From a virus: 21,880 nucleotides of DNA. Below, piece by piece: positions 7,419 through 13,716 of the stretch. The DNA is taken from positions 1-21,880 of IMG/VR virus record IMGVR_UViG_3300045999_005449; one strand, given 5' to 3'. Every line of letters starts with the position of its first letter. Within the stretch, counting starts at the first letter, position 1. The notes beneath the pieces are model-generated. The model was not told the origin of the DNA, made no database searches, and was given only the letters and a program-made list of their open reading frames with translations. Position numbers and translations under genes: made by a program.

Positions 7419-7700
7419 ATGGAAAAAACCTTTATCAAGGTAGTGCAAACCTACCAACCAAAAAACAAGCTTCAAAATGCTATTCTTAGCACACTCAAGG
7501 AAGATGATGGAACACTTCTACAGCATAAGCGCTTAGAGACTTTTATCAATGAACAAAAAAAGCTAGTTGCTGATTTCAATGAAAAATTTCCTAGATGTAA
7601 ACCTGAACGATTACACACATATAATTATGAAGATGATACTCGAATTTACATCGATGGCTTAATTATCATTAGTGCTTACACAGTAAAAATTGAGTCATGA
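7419..7700 (+). CDS. Hypothetical protein, 93 aa
   Basis: A 93-residue mixed alpha/beta protein, lysine-rich at the start (KTFIKVVQTYQPKNKLQNAI) and ending in a beta pair (RIYIDGLIIISAYTVKIES). Family not recognised. The stop overlaps the ATG of the next gene (ATGA), suggesting translational coupling in the accessory operon. Confidence 0.6.
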   Translation: MEKTFIKVVQTYQPKNKLQNAILSTLKEDDGTLLQHKRLETFINEQKKLVADFNEKFPRCKPERLHTYNYEDDTRIYIDGLIIISAYTVKIES

Positions 7701-7981
7701 GATATAGTACAAACATAGCATTGAAACTTGAAGCTAAAGATTATGAGTTTCGTTCATCAATTGAAACCCCTGAAGTATTTGTTGAAGATTACAAAAAGGA
7801 TGATATTCAAATCACAATTGATCACAAGGAGAAAAAAGTAACAATTGAATTGATGCCTGACAATCCATTCAGTGACACAATTGAGGTCAAAGGAGTAAGA
7901 ACCTTAAATGAGCTTGAATTATTGCACAGGTTTATTTATGGAGCACAAAAGCAAATCATTAATAACGAGGAAGGAGACTAG
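7697..7981 (+). CDS. Hypothetical acidic protein, 94 aa
   Basis: A 94-residue acidic protein, beta-rich in its first two thirds (DDIQITIDHKEKKVTIELMP) with a C-terminal helix. It is coupled to the preceding gene by an ATGA overlap and followed two bases later by the GemA-like gene. No family recognised. Confidence 0.6.
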   Translation: MRYSTNIALKLEAKDYEFRSSIETPEVFVEDYKKDDIQITIDHKEKKVTIELMPDNPFSDTIEVKGVRTLNELELLHRFIYGAQKQIINNEEGD

Positions 7982-7983
7982 CC

Positions 7984-8394
7984 ATGGAAAACCCAAGAGA
8001 AGTAAAAGCTTTCTTTATGTATGAAAGCAGAATCAAAAGAACCAATCTAAATTTTGACCGCAAACAGTTGATGCTTGAAATGTTCAATAAAGACAGCATA
8101 AAAGCGCTAGAGCATCGAGAACTCATTAAGTTGATTGATGAAATGAAGCGAAGTATCTATGAAATCAATGTGAAAGAGATTCGCCAGCGAAGAAAAGTAA
8201 TAGCGTTGTTTTGCCAAATGGAATATGTTTCAAACAAAAAGGCTGATATGGAACGCATAAATGCTTGGTGTGTGAAATATGGTCACAAACACAAAGAATT
8301 GAATGATTACTATGGAGCTGAACTTACTGCCCTGGTATCACAAGTTGAAAAGGTTTATTCCACATTTATTAATTCAGCATTTAAAGTAAAGTAA
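7984..8394 (+). CDS. GemA-like (Mu gp16, DUF1018) protein
   Basis: A 136-residue basic protein. The C-terminal half, QRRKVIALFCQMEYVSNKKA through DMERINAWCVKYGHKHKELN to the final helix, follows the GemA/DUF1018 pattern: a helix after RRK, an aDMxRInaWvxxYG motif, then a last helix with LxxQVEKVY. In Mu, GemA/gp16 affects host gene expression and DNA topology, and its family is found near the middle of the Mu early region, as here. The N-terminal half is less typical. Confidence 0.6.
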   Translation: MENPREVKAFFMYESRIKRTNLNFDRKQLMLEMFNKDSIKALEHRELIKLIDEMKRSIYEINVKEIRQRRKVIALFCQMEYVSNKKADMERINAWCVKYGHKHKELNDYYGAELTALVSQVEKVYSTFINSAFKVK

Positions 8395-8395
8395 G

Positions 8396-8743
8396 ATGAA
8401 ATTGAAACTAATAAAATCAGAGCTTTTGTTTTTGATGTCATTTCTTGAGGAGTTTCAACAAAATATCGACTTTACAATCAACACTGAACAGCTTGAATTG
8501 ATAAGAGCAGCTGCGAGGGATTTCATTATAAAGAATGTGCCTCGCCTTCTTTCACAAAAAGACAGTTATAAAATCAAGCTTACAGCAACTGATTTAGTTA
8601 TGCTAGATTTCTGCATCAAGTATTTGGATGAAAACAACTCAGCTGAAGTAATTGATTTCAAATCAAGAATGGTGATAATTCTGAATCAAGAAATGATTGC
8701 TGTAAGAACTAATTTAAATAATCCTTTAAACTTCTTTGCATGA
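8396..8743 (+). CDS. Hypothetical helical protein, 115 aa
   Basis: A 115-residue, all-helical, leucine/isoleucine-rich protein (LLFLMSFLEEFQQNIDFTIN at the start, LVMLDFCIKYLDENN later). Not recognised. It begins one base after the GemA-like stop and ends with an ATGA overlap into the next gene. Confidence 0.6.
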   Translation: MKLKLIKSELLFLMSFLEEFQQNIDFTINTEQLELIRAAARDFIIKNVPRLLSQKDSYKIKLTATDLVMLDFCIKYLDENNSAEVIDFKSRMVIILNQEMIAVRTNLNNPLNFFA

Positions 8744-9156
8744 AATACCTGATTGAATTTACCAACCATAAAGCTTCCATCCTTATTGAATTAAATGAGG
8801 AAGGCTTAGCAAAGTCACTTGTTTTGGAACATGGAACTTTGCCTATCGAATCAAGAAAGTTTTTGTGGCAAAAGTTCCCATATAACTTGCACAGGATAGA
8901 ACAATACAAAACACTTGCAAATGTAAAGGTTACTGAGGTGTTACCTGATTTAAGCTTTGATTCCTTTTGGAAAACTTACAACTACAAAGTAGGTAAGAAA
9001 ATGCGAGCAGAAAAGCTGTGGAACGCATTGGATGAACTGAATAGAGCATCAGCACTCAAACATATTTACAAGTATGAAAAATGGCTATTAGAGCATCCAA
9101 ACACTGACAAGCAATACCCGGAAACATTCTTATACAATCAACCTTGGAACTATTGA
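8740..9156 (+). CDS. Putative DNA-binding/replication-associated phage protein
   Basis: A 138-residue protein with two parts. Residues 1-60 are an alpha/beta region. Residues 70-138 (FDSFWKTYNYKVGKKMRAEK, LW..L..., then YPETFLYNQPWNY) carry the FxxFWxxYxxKxGKxxAxxxW and terminal YPxTFLxxxxW patterns that often end phage replication initiators and DnaD-like proteins. In those families this tail is thought to contact DNA or replication partners. The role here is inferred from that motif only. Confidence 0.6.
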   Translation: MKYLIEFTNHKASILIELNEEGLAKSLVLEHGTLPIESRKFLWQKFPYNLHRIEQYKTLANVKVTEVLPDLSFDSFWKTYNYKVGKKMRAEKLWNALDELNRASALKHIYKYEKWLLEHPNTDKQYPETFLYNQPWNY

Positions 9157-9157
9157 T

Positions 9158-9394
9158 ATGAAGCCAAACAAATACAACGACAGAACCCAGCGACTTTTGA
9201 AGCGCAATGAAGAAATAAGAGCAGAATTTGAAAAGCTAAGTGAAAAGAAAATTCATGGTCAAAAGTTGTACACTCAGCAGGCAAAGTTCGCGATCCTGGC
9301 AAATCAATTCTACCTATCCAAAGCAACCATTGAAGACATTGTGTTTTTCAATGATAAGAACTCAAAGAAATCTAAACAATCAAATAACCAATAA
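9158..9394 (+). CDS. Small HTH-like protein, 78 aa
   Basis: A 78-residue, strongly basic protein. Residues 33-63 (IHGQKLYTQQAKFAILANQF, then YLSKATIEDIVF) could be a helix-turn-helix resembling those of small Bacteroidetes phage regulators, followed by a Ser/Lys/Asn tail. It begins one base after the preceding stop. DNA binding is probable but not proven. Confidence 0.55.
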   Translation: MKPNKYNDRTQRLLKRNEEIRAEFEKLSEKKIHGQKLYTQQAKFAILANQFYLSKATIEDIVFFNDKNSKKSKQSNNQ

Positions 9395-9396
9395 TC

Positions 9397-9594
9397 ATGA
9401 ATATAGTTTTCACAAATGATTGTGCAGCTGATGGCTGTTACAAAAAAAACAAAGGAAAAGGTTCTCAGCTTTGCAAAAACCATCAATTAATGTATGATAT
9501 TGGAGTATCATTTAAGGGATTTTATGGTAAAACTGTTTTAAAAAAAGAGTTTCAAAAACCTAAGGAACAAACAATTGAAACCAATGAAGACTGA
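9397..9594 (+). CDS. Small zinc-finger protein, 65 aa
   Basis: A 65-residue protein with C9, C14, C26 and H29, a C-x4-C-x11-C-x2-H zinc-site layout, followed by a basic tail. This looks like a short zinc finger as found in phage NinF/HNH-associated proteins. It overlaps the next gene, also Cys-rich, by 11 bases. Confidence 0.55.
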   Translation: MNIVFTNDCAADGCYKKNKGKGSQLCKNHQLMYDIGVSFKGFYGKTVLKKEFQKPKEQTIETNED

Positions 9595-9847
9595 AAGCCA
9601 AACTATCACTTGTGACTTTTGCAAAAAGCAAACAGGAACACACCCAAGCAATAGTAATCTATTCAATGGCTTTAGATGTAGTGACACAGGAATGTTCATT
9701 GCATCTGACTGCAGAAAGAAATACTACCAGGAGAAAAACAGAGGTTTGTACGGTACGCAGCACATGCATAAAATAAGTGAAATACCTGTTCCGGTTCCAG
9801 TGCAGCTTCAACCAAATTTAGGTAAACAATTATCTATTAAATTTTAG
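9584..9847 (+). CDS. Small four-cysteine zinc-binding protein
   Basis: An 87-residue protein with C10/C13 (CDFC) and C32 and C43 in RCSDTGMFIASDCRKKYYQE, consistent with one zinc site, then a Pro/Val-rich tail. The ATG at 9584 is preferred to a TTG at 9575. Function unknown. The coding sequence contains an operator-like 12-mer at 9745-9756. Confidence 0.55.
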   Translation: MKTESQTITCDFCKKQTGTHPSNSNLFNGFRCSDTGMFIASDCRKKYYQEKNRGLYGTQHMHKISEIPVPVPVQLQPNLGKQLSIKF

Positions 9848-9850
9848 AAA

Positions 9851-10015
9851 ATGGACAAAATCAACATTAAAAAAGATCAGTTTCAATTTCTCATAATTGA
9901 GCCAATTGATAAAGAAACCGAAATAGAGTTTAGAACGCTTCACGACACTATTTGGATCACCAAAGAAGAAGCTAAAAAAGTAATCGAATTTTTACAAAAA
10001 CAAATAACAAAATGA
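9851..10015 (+). CDS. 54-aa acidic/basic small protein
   Basis: A short gene between the zinc-finger gene and the lipoprotein. It encodes MDKINIKKDQFQFLIIEPID, a middle strand with a Trp (DTIWIT), and a helix (KEEAKKVIEFLQKQI) to residue 54. It fills an otherwise empty 164-base gap, begins 3 bases after the previous stop and overlaps the lipoprotein ATG by ATGA. Those features make it likely to be real. No family recognised. Confidence 0.6.
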   Translation: MDKINIKKDQFQFLIIEPIDKETEIEFRTLHDTIWITKEEAKKVIEFLQKQITK

Positions 10016-10275
10016 GAAAATCAATTTTAAGTATTATGCTATTAGGATTATTAGCATTTAACTCTTGTACAAGTGAAGAAGATTTCCAAAAAGGAAAACA
10101 ACAATTGGAACAGCAAGGCTACACTGAAGTTGTGAACACAGGTTATCAGGCTTTTTGCTGTTCTGATAAAGACGAATTTTCAACTGGATTCAAGTGTAAA
10201 GATAAAAAAGGAAATACTGTAAGAGGTTGTTTCTGCAGTGCTTGGTTGAAAGGTGTAACTATAAGATTTGAGTAA
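10012..10275 (+). CDS. Small Cys-rich lipoprotein
   Basis: An 87-residue lipoprotein. Residues 1-18 form a signal peptide (MRKSILSIMLLGLLAFNS), with a lipobox ending at C19 as lipidated cysteine. The mature part has a helix and then a compact Cys-rich domain (AFCCSDKDEFSTGFKCKDKK, then RGCFCSAWLKGVTIRFE). The final GCxCSxxLKGxTIRF block is one I associate with small unnamed phage proteins. It would be anchored in the host envelope. Superinfection exclusion or lysis are possible roles; nothing in the sequence chooses between them. Confidence 0.65.
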   Translation: MRKSILSIMLLGLLAFNSCTSEEDFQKGKQQLEQQGYTEVVNTGYQAFCCSDKDEFSTGFKCKDKKGNTVRGCFCSAWLKGVTIRFE

Positions 10276-10277
10276 CT

Positions 10278-10490
10278 ATGAAAGCATTAAATGATATCCT
10301 AGATTCAGAAGAAAAGATAACCACCTTAGTTAAAGTCTTTTCTGCATACGAAAAGAAATGCAACCAATACATAAATAGACCAATGCAAGGTTATGGTTCT
10401 GCATCTGAAGAAATGAAAAAACAAGCTTGGCAAGATAGCAAAGATGCTGCTAATCTTCTCCTAAGCGAAATACTCGAAGAATTAAATTAA
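10278..10490 (+). CDS. Hypothetical helical protein, 70 aa
   Basis: A 70-residue, helical, slightly acidic protein (MKALNDILDSEEKITTLVKV at the start, LLLSEILEELN at the end). Not recognised. It begins 2 bases after the lipoprotein stop and is the last gene before the 201-base non-coding stretch. Confidence 0.55.
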   Translation: MKALNDILDSEEKITTLVKVFSAYEKKCNQYINRPMQGYGSASEEMKKQAWQDSKDAANLLLSEILEELN

Positions 10491-10511
10491 AACAAATCAT
10501 TTTCAACGGAA

Positions 10512-10541
10512 TTTGATTTTTAAAAAAAAGTTGTATGTTTG
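10512..10541 (+). promoter_or_regulatory. Strong Bacteroidetes-type promoter of the non-coding RNA
   Basis: TTTG (10512-10515), 18 bases, then TATGTTTG (10534-10541) match TTTG and TAnnTTTG exactly. This is the best promoter match I see in the window. Transcription would begin at about 10546, which is where the long 5' pairing arm of the predicted RNA begins. Confidence 0.7.
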
Positions 10542-10688
10542 TCGTGCAATCATACTTCAGATGAAAATCTGAATTTAATTTTTACGATAAGTCGTTGCCT
10601 TTATGGGTAACTCGTCCGAAAGGCTTGTATCTATCTCTCTGAGGTATGATTGCAACCCTAAGGAGGCAACGGCGCATACAACTTTTTT
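10524..10688. repeat. 14-bp perfect inverted repeat flanking the RNA
   Basis: AAAAAAGTTGTATG (10524-10537) and CATACAACTTTTTT (10675-10688) are perfect inverted copies bracketing the RNA. The left arm includes half of the -7 box, so RNA started at the local promoter lacks it, while read-through RNA from upstream would form this outer stem followed by a T-run and might terminate. No target duplication was seen that would make it a transposable element. Confidence 0.7.
10545..10688 (+). ncRNA. Predicted structured non-coding RNA, about 145 nt
   Basis: There is no open frame in this stretch, but the pairing is strong. 10545-10560 pairs with 10639-10654 over 16 bp with one G-U (arms TGCAATCATACTTCAG and CTGAGGTATGATTGCA). 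Inside are three smaller elements: TCAGAT-GAAA-ATCTGA (10557-10572, GAAA loop, competing with the last pairs of the long stem); ACGA/TCGT (10584-10595); and GTTGCC/GGGTAAC (10594-10611). CGTTGCCT (10593-10600) can instead pair with AGGCAACG (10664-10671), giving a pseudoknot or switch. A T-run lies at 10683-10688. It matches no RNA family known to me. Confidence 0.6.
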
Positions 10689-10691
10689 AAA

Positions 10692-10925
10692 ATGCAAATA
10701 GAAAAAGAAAGTATCCTAATGACTCCGGAAAGGATTATTAGAGAAATTGTCCAATGGGATGACCCGGACAAGATGAGGGAAAACCTCAAAGAAATGTTTA
10801 TCGCTTTTTATTACCTGCATGATTGTCCAGGAGAAGAATGGAAAAGCGAAATAGCAGGCACTTATCAAACCTTAGATAAGGCACTCAAACAAATGTCTCC
10901 CTTTAAATTAATCGAAAAAAATTAG
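10692..10925 (+). CDS. Hypothetical protein downstream of the RNA
   Basis: A 77-residue helical protein (TPERIIREIVQWDDPDKMRE, then FIAFYYLHDCPGEEW). Not recognised. The ATG at 10692 is three bases after the T-run of the RNA element, so its expression may depend on read-through or structural rearrangement. An alternative in-frame ATG at 10719 would give 68 residues. It is followed after 3 bases by the antirepressor gene. Confidence 0.55.
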   Translation: MQIEKESILMTPERIIREIVQWDDPDKMRENLKEMFIAFYYLHDCPGEEWKSEIAGTYQTLDKALKQMSPFKLIEKN

Positions 10926-10928
10926 ATC

Positions 10929-11558
10929 ATGACAACACAAAATTTAAAATCGTCAAATTTGAGTAAAATCTCAATTATCGCAGTTGAGCGCGATGAAAAC
11001 AATAATCTATTTGTTGATGCAAGAAAATTACATCAAAAGTTAAATGTTAAAACAAGATTTAATGACTGGATTGAAAGAAGAATTGAAGAATTTGATTTTC
11101 AGGAAGGTTTGGAGTTTTACTCAAATTTGAGTAAAACCTCAAAAGGTTCTAAAGGAGGTCGTCCTACTATTGAGTATCAATTAACTATCTCAATGGCGCA
11201 AGAGTTATGTATTTTAGATAATTCAGAAATTGGAAAATCAATTCGATTATACTTACTTCAACTATTGAATGAAAAGAATAATCCTTTGAGTGTTTTGGAA
11301 GGTGTTCCTTTTCTAACTGTAAATGGTCGAAAATTGTATTGTTATAGAGAAATTCAACGCCTGTTAGGTTTCTCAACCAAAAGTAGTATTAACAATGTTC
11401 GTAGAAGGTTTGCATCTCAACTTTACATTTTTGAGCGAATAGCATACATTACAGAAGAATACGTACGTTTAATGTTCAGTCGCGCAGCTGTTAGAATTGA
11501 ATCAAAACTTTGTATTGCTGCACCTGAGGTCATAACAAATCAATTATCAATATTTTAA
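10929..11558 (+). CDS. AntA/AntB-type antirepressor
   Basis: A 209-residue antirepressor. Residues 18-110 form the AntA/AntB domain: FVDARKLHQKLNVKTRFNDW, IERRIEEF, then GGRPTIEYQLTISMAQELCI and a final helix with SIRLYLL. Residues 118-209 form a second domain with a repeated DNA-binding-like layout (TVNGRKLYCYREIQRLLGFS). In other phages, AntA proteins bind the repressor and lift repression. Here the target would be the S24 repressor at 450-1115. Two near-identical 22-base repeats, one inside a 24-bp palindrome, lie within its 5' part and both encode SNLSK[IT]S. Confidence 0.88.
   Translation: MTTQNLKSSNLSKISIIAVERDENNNLFVDARKLHQKLNVKTRFNDWIERRIEEFDFQEGLEFYSNLSKTSKGSKGGRPTIEYQLTISMAQELCILDNSEIGKSIRLYLLQLLNEKNNPLSVLEGVPFLTVNGRKLYCYREIQRLLGFSTKSSINNVRRRFASQLYIFERIAYITEEYVRLMFSRAAVRIESKLCIAAPEVITNQLSIF
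10953..10974 (+). repeat. Direct repeat copy 1 inside the antirepressor gene
   Basis: TCAAATTTGAGTAAAA, then T, then CTCAA. It differs from copy 2 (11121-11142) at only one of 22 positions, and contains the palindrome TCAAATTTGA and a TTGAG/CTCAA hairpin with a six-base loop. It encodes SNLSKIS. Confidence 0.75.
11114..11142 (+). repeat. 24-bp perfect palindrome and repeat copy 2 inside the antirepressor gene
   Basis: 11114-11137 is a perfect palindrome made of GTTTTACTCAAA and its exact reverse complement. It overlaps copy 2 of the repeat (11121-11142), which lies exactly 168 bases (56 codons) after copy 1. It may be an operator, an RNA hairpin or a recombination substrate. Confidence 0.75.
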
Positions 11559-11591
11559 TCTAAATTAGTAACCCCAAAACCCAAATAAAAA

Positions 11592-11915
11592 ATGAAAACA
11601 ATTTTCAAACCTTTAATTTTAATCTTGCTAATGGTAGCAATGACATCATGCTCTAACTCAGTAAATGAAACTGATGCTTACTTTGAATCAATTCCAATGA
11701 TTAAAGAGCAAACAAACGGTGTTTTATTTCATCCTAATTTTGATGAACATGATTGGTCGTATAATATTCAAGATGAAAACAATTACTTGATTGAAGCTAA
11801 AGTTTCAGGAACTGATGAACTTGGAACTCCAGTTAGCATGTACTACACTATCAAAATGAGTTATGACCCGGAAACGGAGAAATGGACTGGTTCAGATGTG
11901 AAATACTCAAATTAA
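11592..11915 (+). CDS. Small lipoprotein, 107 aa
   Basis: A 107-residue lipoprotein with signal peptide 1-19 (basic MKTIFK, hydrophobic PLILILLMVA) and a lipobox ending at C20 (AMTSC). The mature part is acidic, with aromatic and Asn residues, and probably a small beta domain (SMYYTIKMSYDPETEKWTGS). Not recognised. It is the last plus-strand gene before the terminator shared with the packaging module. It could be a lysogenic-conversion gene acting at the envelope; this is inference. Confidence 0.6.
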   Translation: MKTIFKPLILILLMVAMTSCSNSVNETDAYFESIPMIKEQTNGVLFHPNFDEHDWSYNIQDENNYLIEAKVSGTDELGTPVSMYYTIKMSYDPETEKWTGSDVKYSN

Positions 11916-11933
11916 ACTAAATCAATTAAAATG

Positions 11934-11964
11934 AAAAAGGCTTACATCACTGTAAGCCTTTTTT
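11934..11964. terminator. Strong intrinsic terminator, probably bidirectional
   Basis: A 13-bp stem (A4 plus AGGCTTACA at 11934-11946, its complement at 11951-11963) with loop TCAC. T-rich tails lie on both strands. It sits between the convergent lipoprotein gene and the last minus-strand morphogenesis gene, and would stop transcription from both sides. Confidence 0.9.
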
Positions 11965-11965
11965 G

Positions 11966-12442
11966 TTATCTATTAACTTTAAATCCAAGTTCAATAGTTT
12001 GTTCAGGAATTTGCCTGCTGAAATCATAAACAGTTCCTGCAAAGTCAATTTTAATGATTTTCAGGTTCTTTGCTCGCTTTGGTGAACTGGAACCAATTCT
12101 TTGAAAATTGCTTGAGATAACAGTTTCTGCTTCATCTTGTAAGTATTTGTTTTGAAAACCTTCAAACACAGCTTGCGAAAAGTCATAAACCTTAGCCTTT
12201 GTTTTCAAGAGTGATAGATTCACACAATGCAATCTTATTTTAGTTGCTCCAGCTTGAACTTCGTCTCCCATATCTTTCCAAACGATATCATCCAATATCT
12301 CCACAAATACAGCTGGATATTTAATAGGATCATCTTTATCGCTGTTCTCATACTGCTCATTGTAAACAGCAATGTGTTTTAAACCTTCAACTGCTTCTAA
12401 CTTAGCAATTACAGCCTTTTCAATTTCATCGTAAATTTTCAT
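11966..12442 (-). CDS. Tail-terminator/gp37-like morphogenesis protein
   Basis: A 158-residue protein with an N-terminal helix (IYDEIEKAVIAKLEAVEGLK), YPAVFVEILDDIVWKDMGDE and a strand IRLHCV, then a helix with YDFSQAVFEGF. This fold pattern and its place after the gpG-like gene suit Mu-type tail completion/terminator proteins (gp37/DUF1834-like). The match is by layout rather than by a firm motif. Its ATG overlaps the preceding gene's stop by ATGA. Confidence 0.5.
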   Translation of the reverse strand: MKIYDEIEKAVIAKLEAVEGLKHIAVYNEQYENSDKDDPIKYPAVFVEILDDIVWKDMGDEVQAGATKIRLHCVNLSLLKTKAKVYDFSQAVFEGFQNKYLQDEAETVISSNFQRIGSSSPKRAKNLKIIKIDFAGTVYDFSRQIPEQTIELGFKVNR

Positions 12443-12969
12443 CTTAAAATTTGTTTAATATCATCAGCAATCATTTGTTCCAACTTCGCTTTTAAAACAG
12501 CTGATTTTCCCATAAACTGCCTTTGTTTCATTTTGCGAGTAGTTTTACCAAACACCTTCATATCACCTCCCTCATTCATCAGCTTTGCATAAGGAACAGT
12601 TGCTTTAATGCGTATGATGTTCCCGATGCGCTCCCATTGAATAGAGTTCTTTAATTCCTGAGTAGTTCCAGTTAAGATTGCTCTCTGAGTTGCTGCAGGT
12701 GAATAATTGGAACTGGAGTTTTCTTTTCTTCGCTTCACTTCTGGTTTATTTGCGTTTGCCTTGTATTGAAAGCCATACCAACCGCTGCTAGATTTCCTAC
12801 GTTCTACTTCATCCCATTTGTCCAGCGACTTATCTGTAAACCCTTCATTTTGGAATGATTCTTTAAAATGATTCACAGCTTCAGTTCCAATGATCACCGG
12901 AACATCATTGTGTAAGTAATCAATCAACTTTTCAATCTTACGTGAAGTTTGTGGAAATCGCTTTGCCAT
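12439..12969 (-). CDS. Mu gpG-like virion morphogenesis (tail completion) protein
   Basis: A 176-residue basic protein. Residues 75-176 show the phage virion morphogenesis family pattern: AILTGTTQELKNSI, then VPYAKLMNEGGDMKVFGKTT and the closing RQFMGKS with a final helix. In Mu, gpG works in joining tail and head. It begins one base after the MuF stop, in the usual F-G order of Mu. Confidence 0.75.
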   Translation of the reverse strand: MAKRFPQTSRKIEKLIDYLHNDVPVIIGTEAVNHFKESFQNEGFTDKSLDKWDEVERRKSSSGWYGFQYKANANKPEVKRRKENSSSNYSPAATQRAILTGTTQELKNSIQWERIGNIIRIKATVPYAKLMNEGGDMKVFGKTTRKMKQRQFMGKSAVLKAKLEQMIADDIKQILR

Positions 12970-13716
12970 TTAATCAGTATTTGAACGCTGTTTAATCAAT
13001 GTTTTGTATTGCTTTTCAATCTCCTTTTTAGTTGCTGCAGAAACATTCATATAAGGATGTGTTTTCGTGAATACTTTCTGTTCCTTTCCTGCATTTCCTG
13101 AAATTCCTGCAATTGGTTCTGGAGCTTCTACATCTTTTGTGGTTGGTTCATCCCTGGACTGTTTAACCCAACATTTACAACCCCAACCATTAGGAGGCAA
13201 AGCGCTGTTCCAAAAGTTGTCAGTAATTGGCAAAATAACACCATAGTATTTTTTGTGTGCCTCACGAGGTTCAGGAGAAAGCGATGGCATATATTCCAAG
13301 TTTGGATAAACTTTTGAATCCCTTTCAAATGATTTCCATTGCACCGCTGCACGAGCTTGTTTTATTGCGATGTTGTATTCACTTTCAAGCCATGTTTGGT
13401 TATAAGTGGCATCAACTGTTCTAGCTTCCTTTAAGAACTCAGCAAAGGTTCTTTTTTTGCCATCAGCATCCACAAGAGCAGCTAGCAGTTCATTAGATTG
13501 TCTAAACGATTTGAATGCAGTAAATACCGCCAAATTTGACTTTAATTCATCAATCAACTTGCTGTCCTGGTCTTCATAAGTCACTTCAGAAAATACCTTA
13601 TCAAATTGATCCAATGTTTTGTTGAATAATTCTGCAGGTATTTCATTTTCCTTGATTTCACCTTTGAAGTACTTTTTCACGAAAGCAGTTAAATCTTTCA
13701 ATTTAAACAATTTCAA
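12970..13716 (-). CDS. MuF-like minor head protein, probably made as portal fusion by -1 frameshift
   Basis: A MuF (Mu gpF/gp30) head-morphogenesis protein. The hallmark PPNGWGCKC lies at residues 174-182 counted from a TTG at 13716, with a helical domain at 55-130 (FTAFKSFRQSNELLAALVDA) and H154 near the C-terminal domain. No ATG lies anywhere near the start: the first in-frame ATG is at about codon 143. The frame is open upstream for 25 more codons, through the gap and into the portal 3' end, to a T-heptamer at 13791-13797. It encodes protein-like sequence there (SLSPALSRAWLTDHYKSITG), suggesting the real product continues from the portal. Confidence 0.85.
   Translation of the reverse strand: MKLFKLKDLTAFVKKYFKGEIKENEIPAELFNKTLDQFDKVFSEVTYEDQDSKLIDELKSNLAVFTAFKSFRQSNELLAALVDADGKKRTFAEFLKEARTVDATYNQTWLESEYNIAIKQARAAVQWKSFERDSKVYPNLEYMPSLSPEPREAHKKYYGVILPITDNFWNSALPPNGWGCKCWVKQSRDEPTTKDVEAPEPIAGISGNAGKEQKVFTKTHPYMNVSAATKKEIEKQYKTLIKQRSNTD

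Noticed and set aside
10524-10688. Retron or DGR-like RNA
   Set aside because: Inverted-repeat ends recall a retron ncRNA, but no reverse transcriptase or template/variable repeat lies in the window.
10524-10688. MITE-like insertion
   Set aside because: Terminal inverted repeats are present, but no flanking target duplication and no second copy in the window.
11931-12050. Short frame starting ATG AAA AAG
   Set aside because: It begins in the terminator stem and runs antisense into the gp37-like gene.
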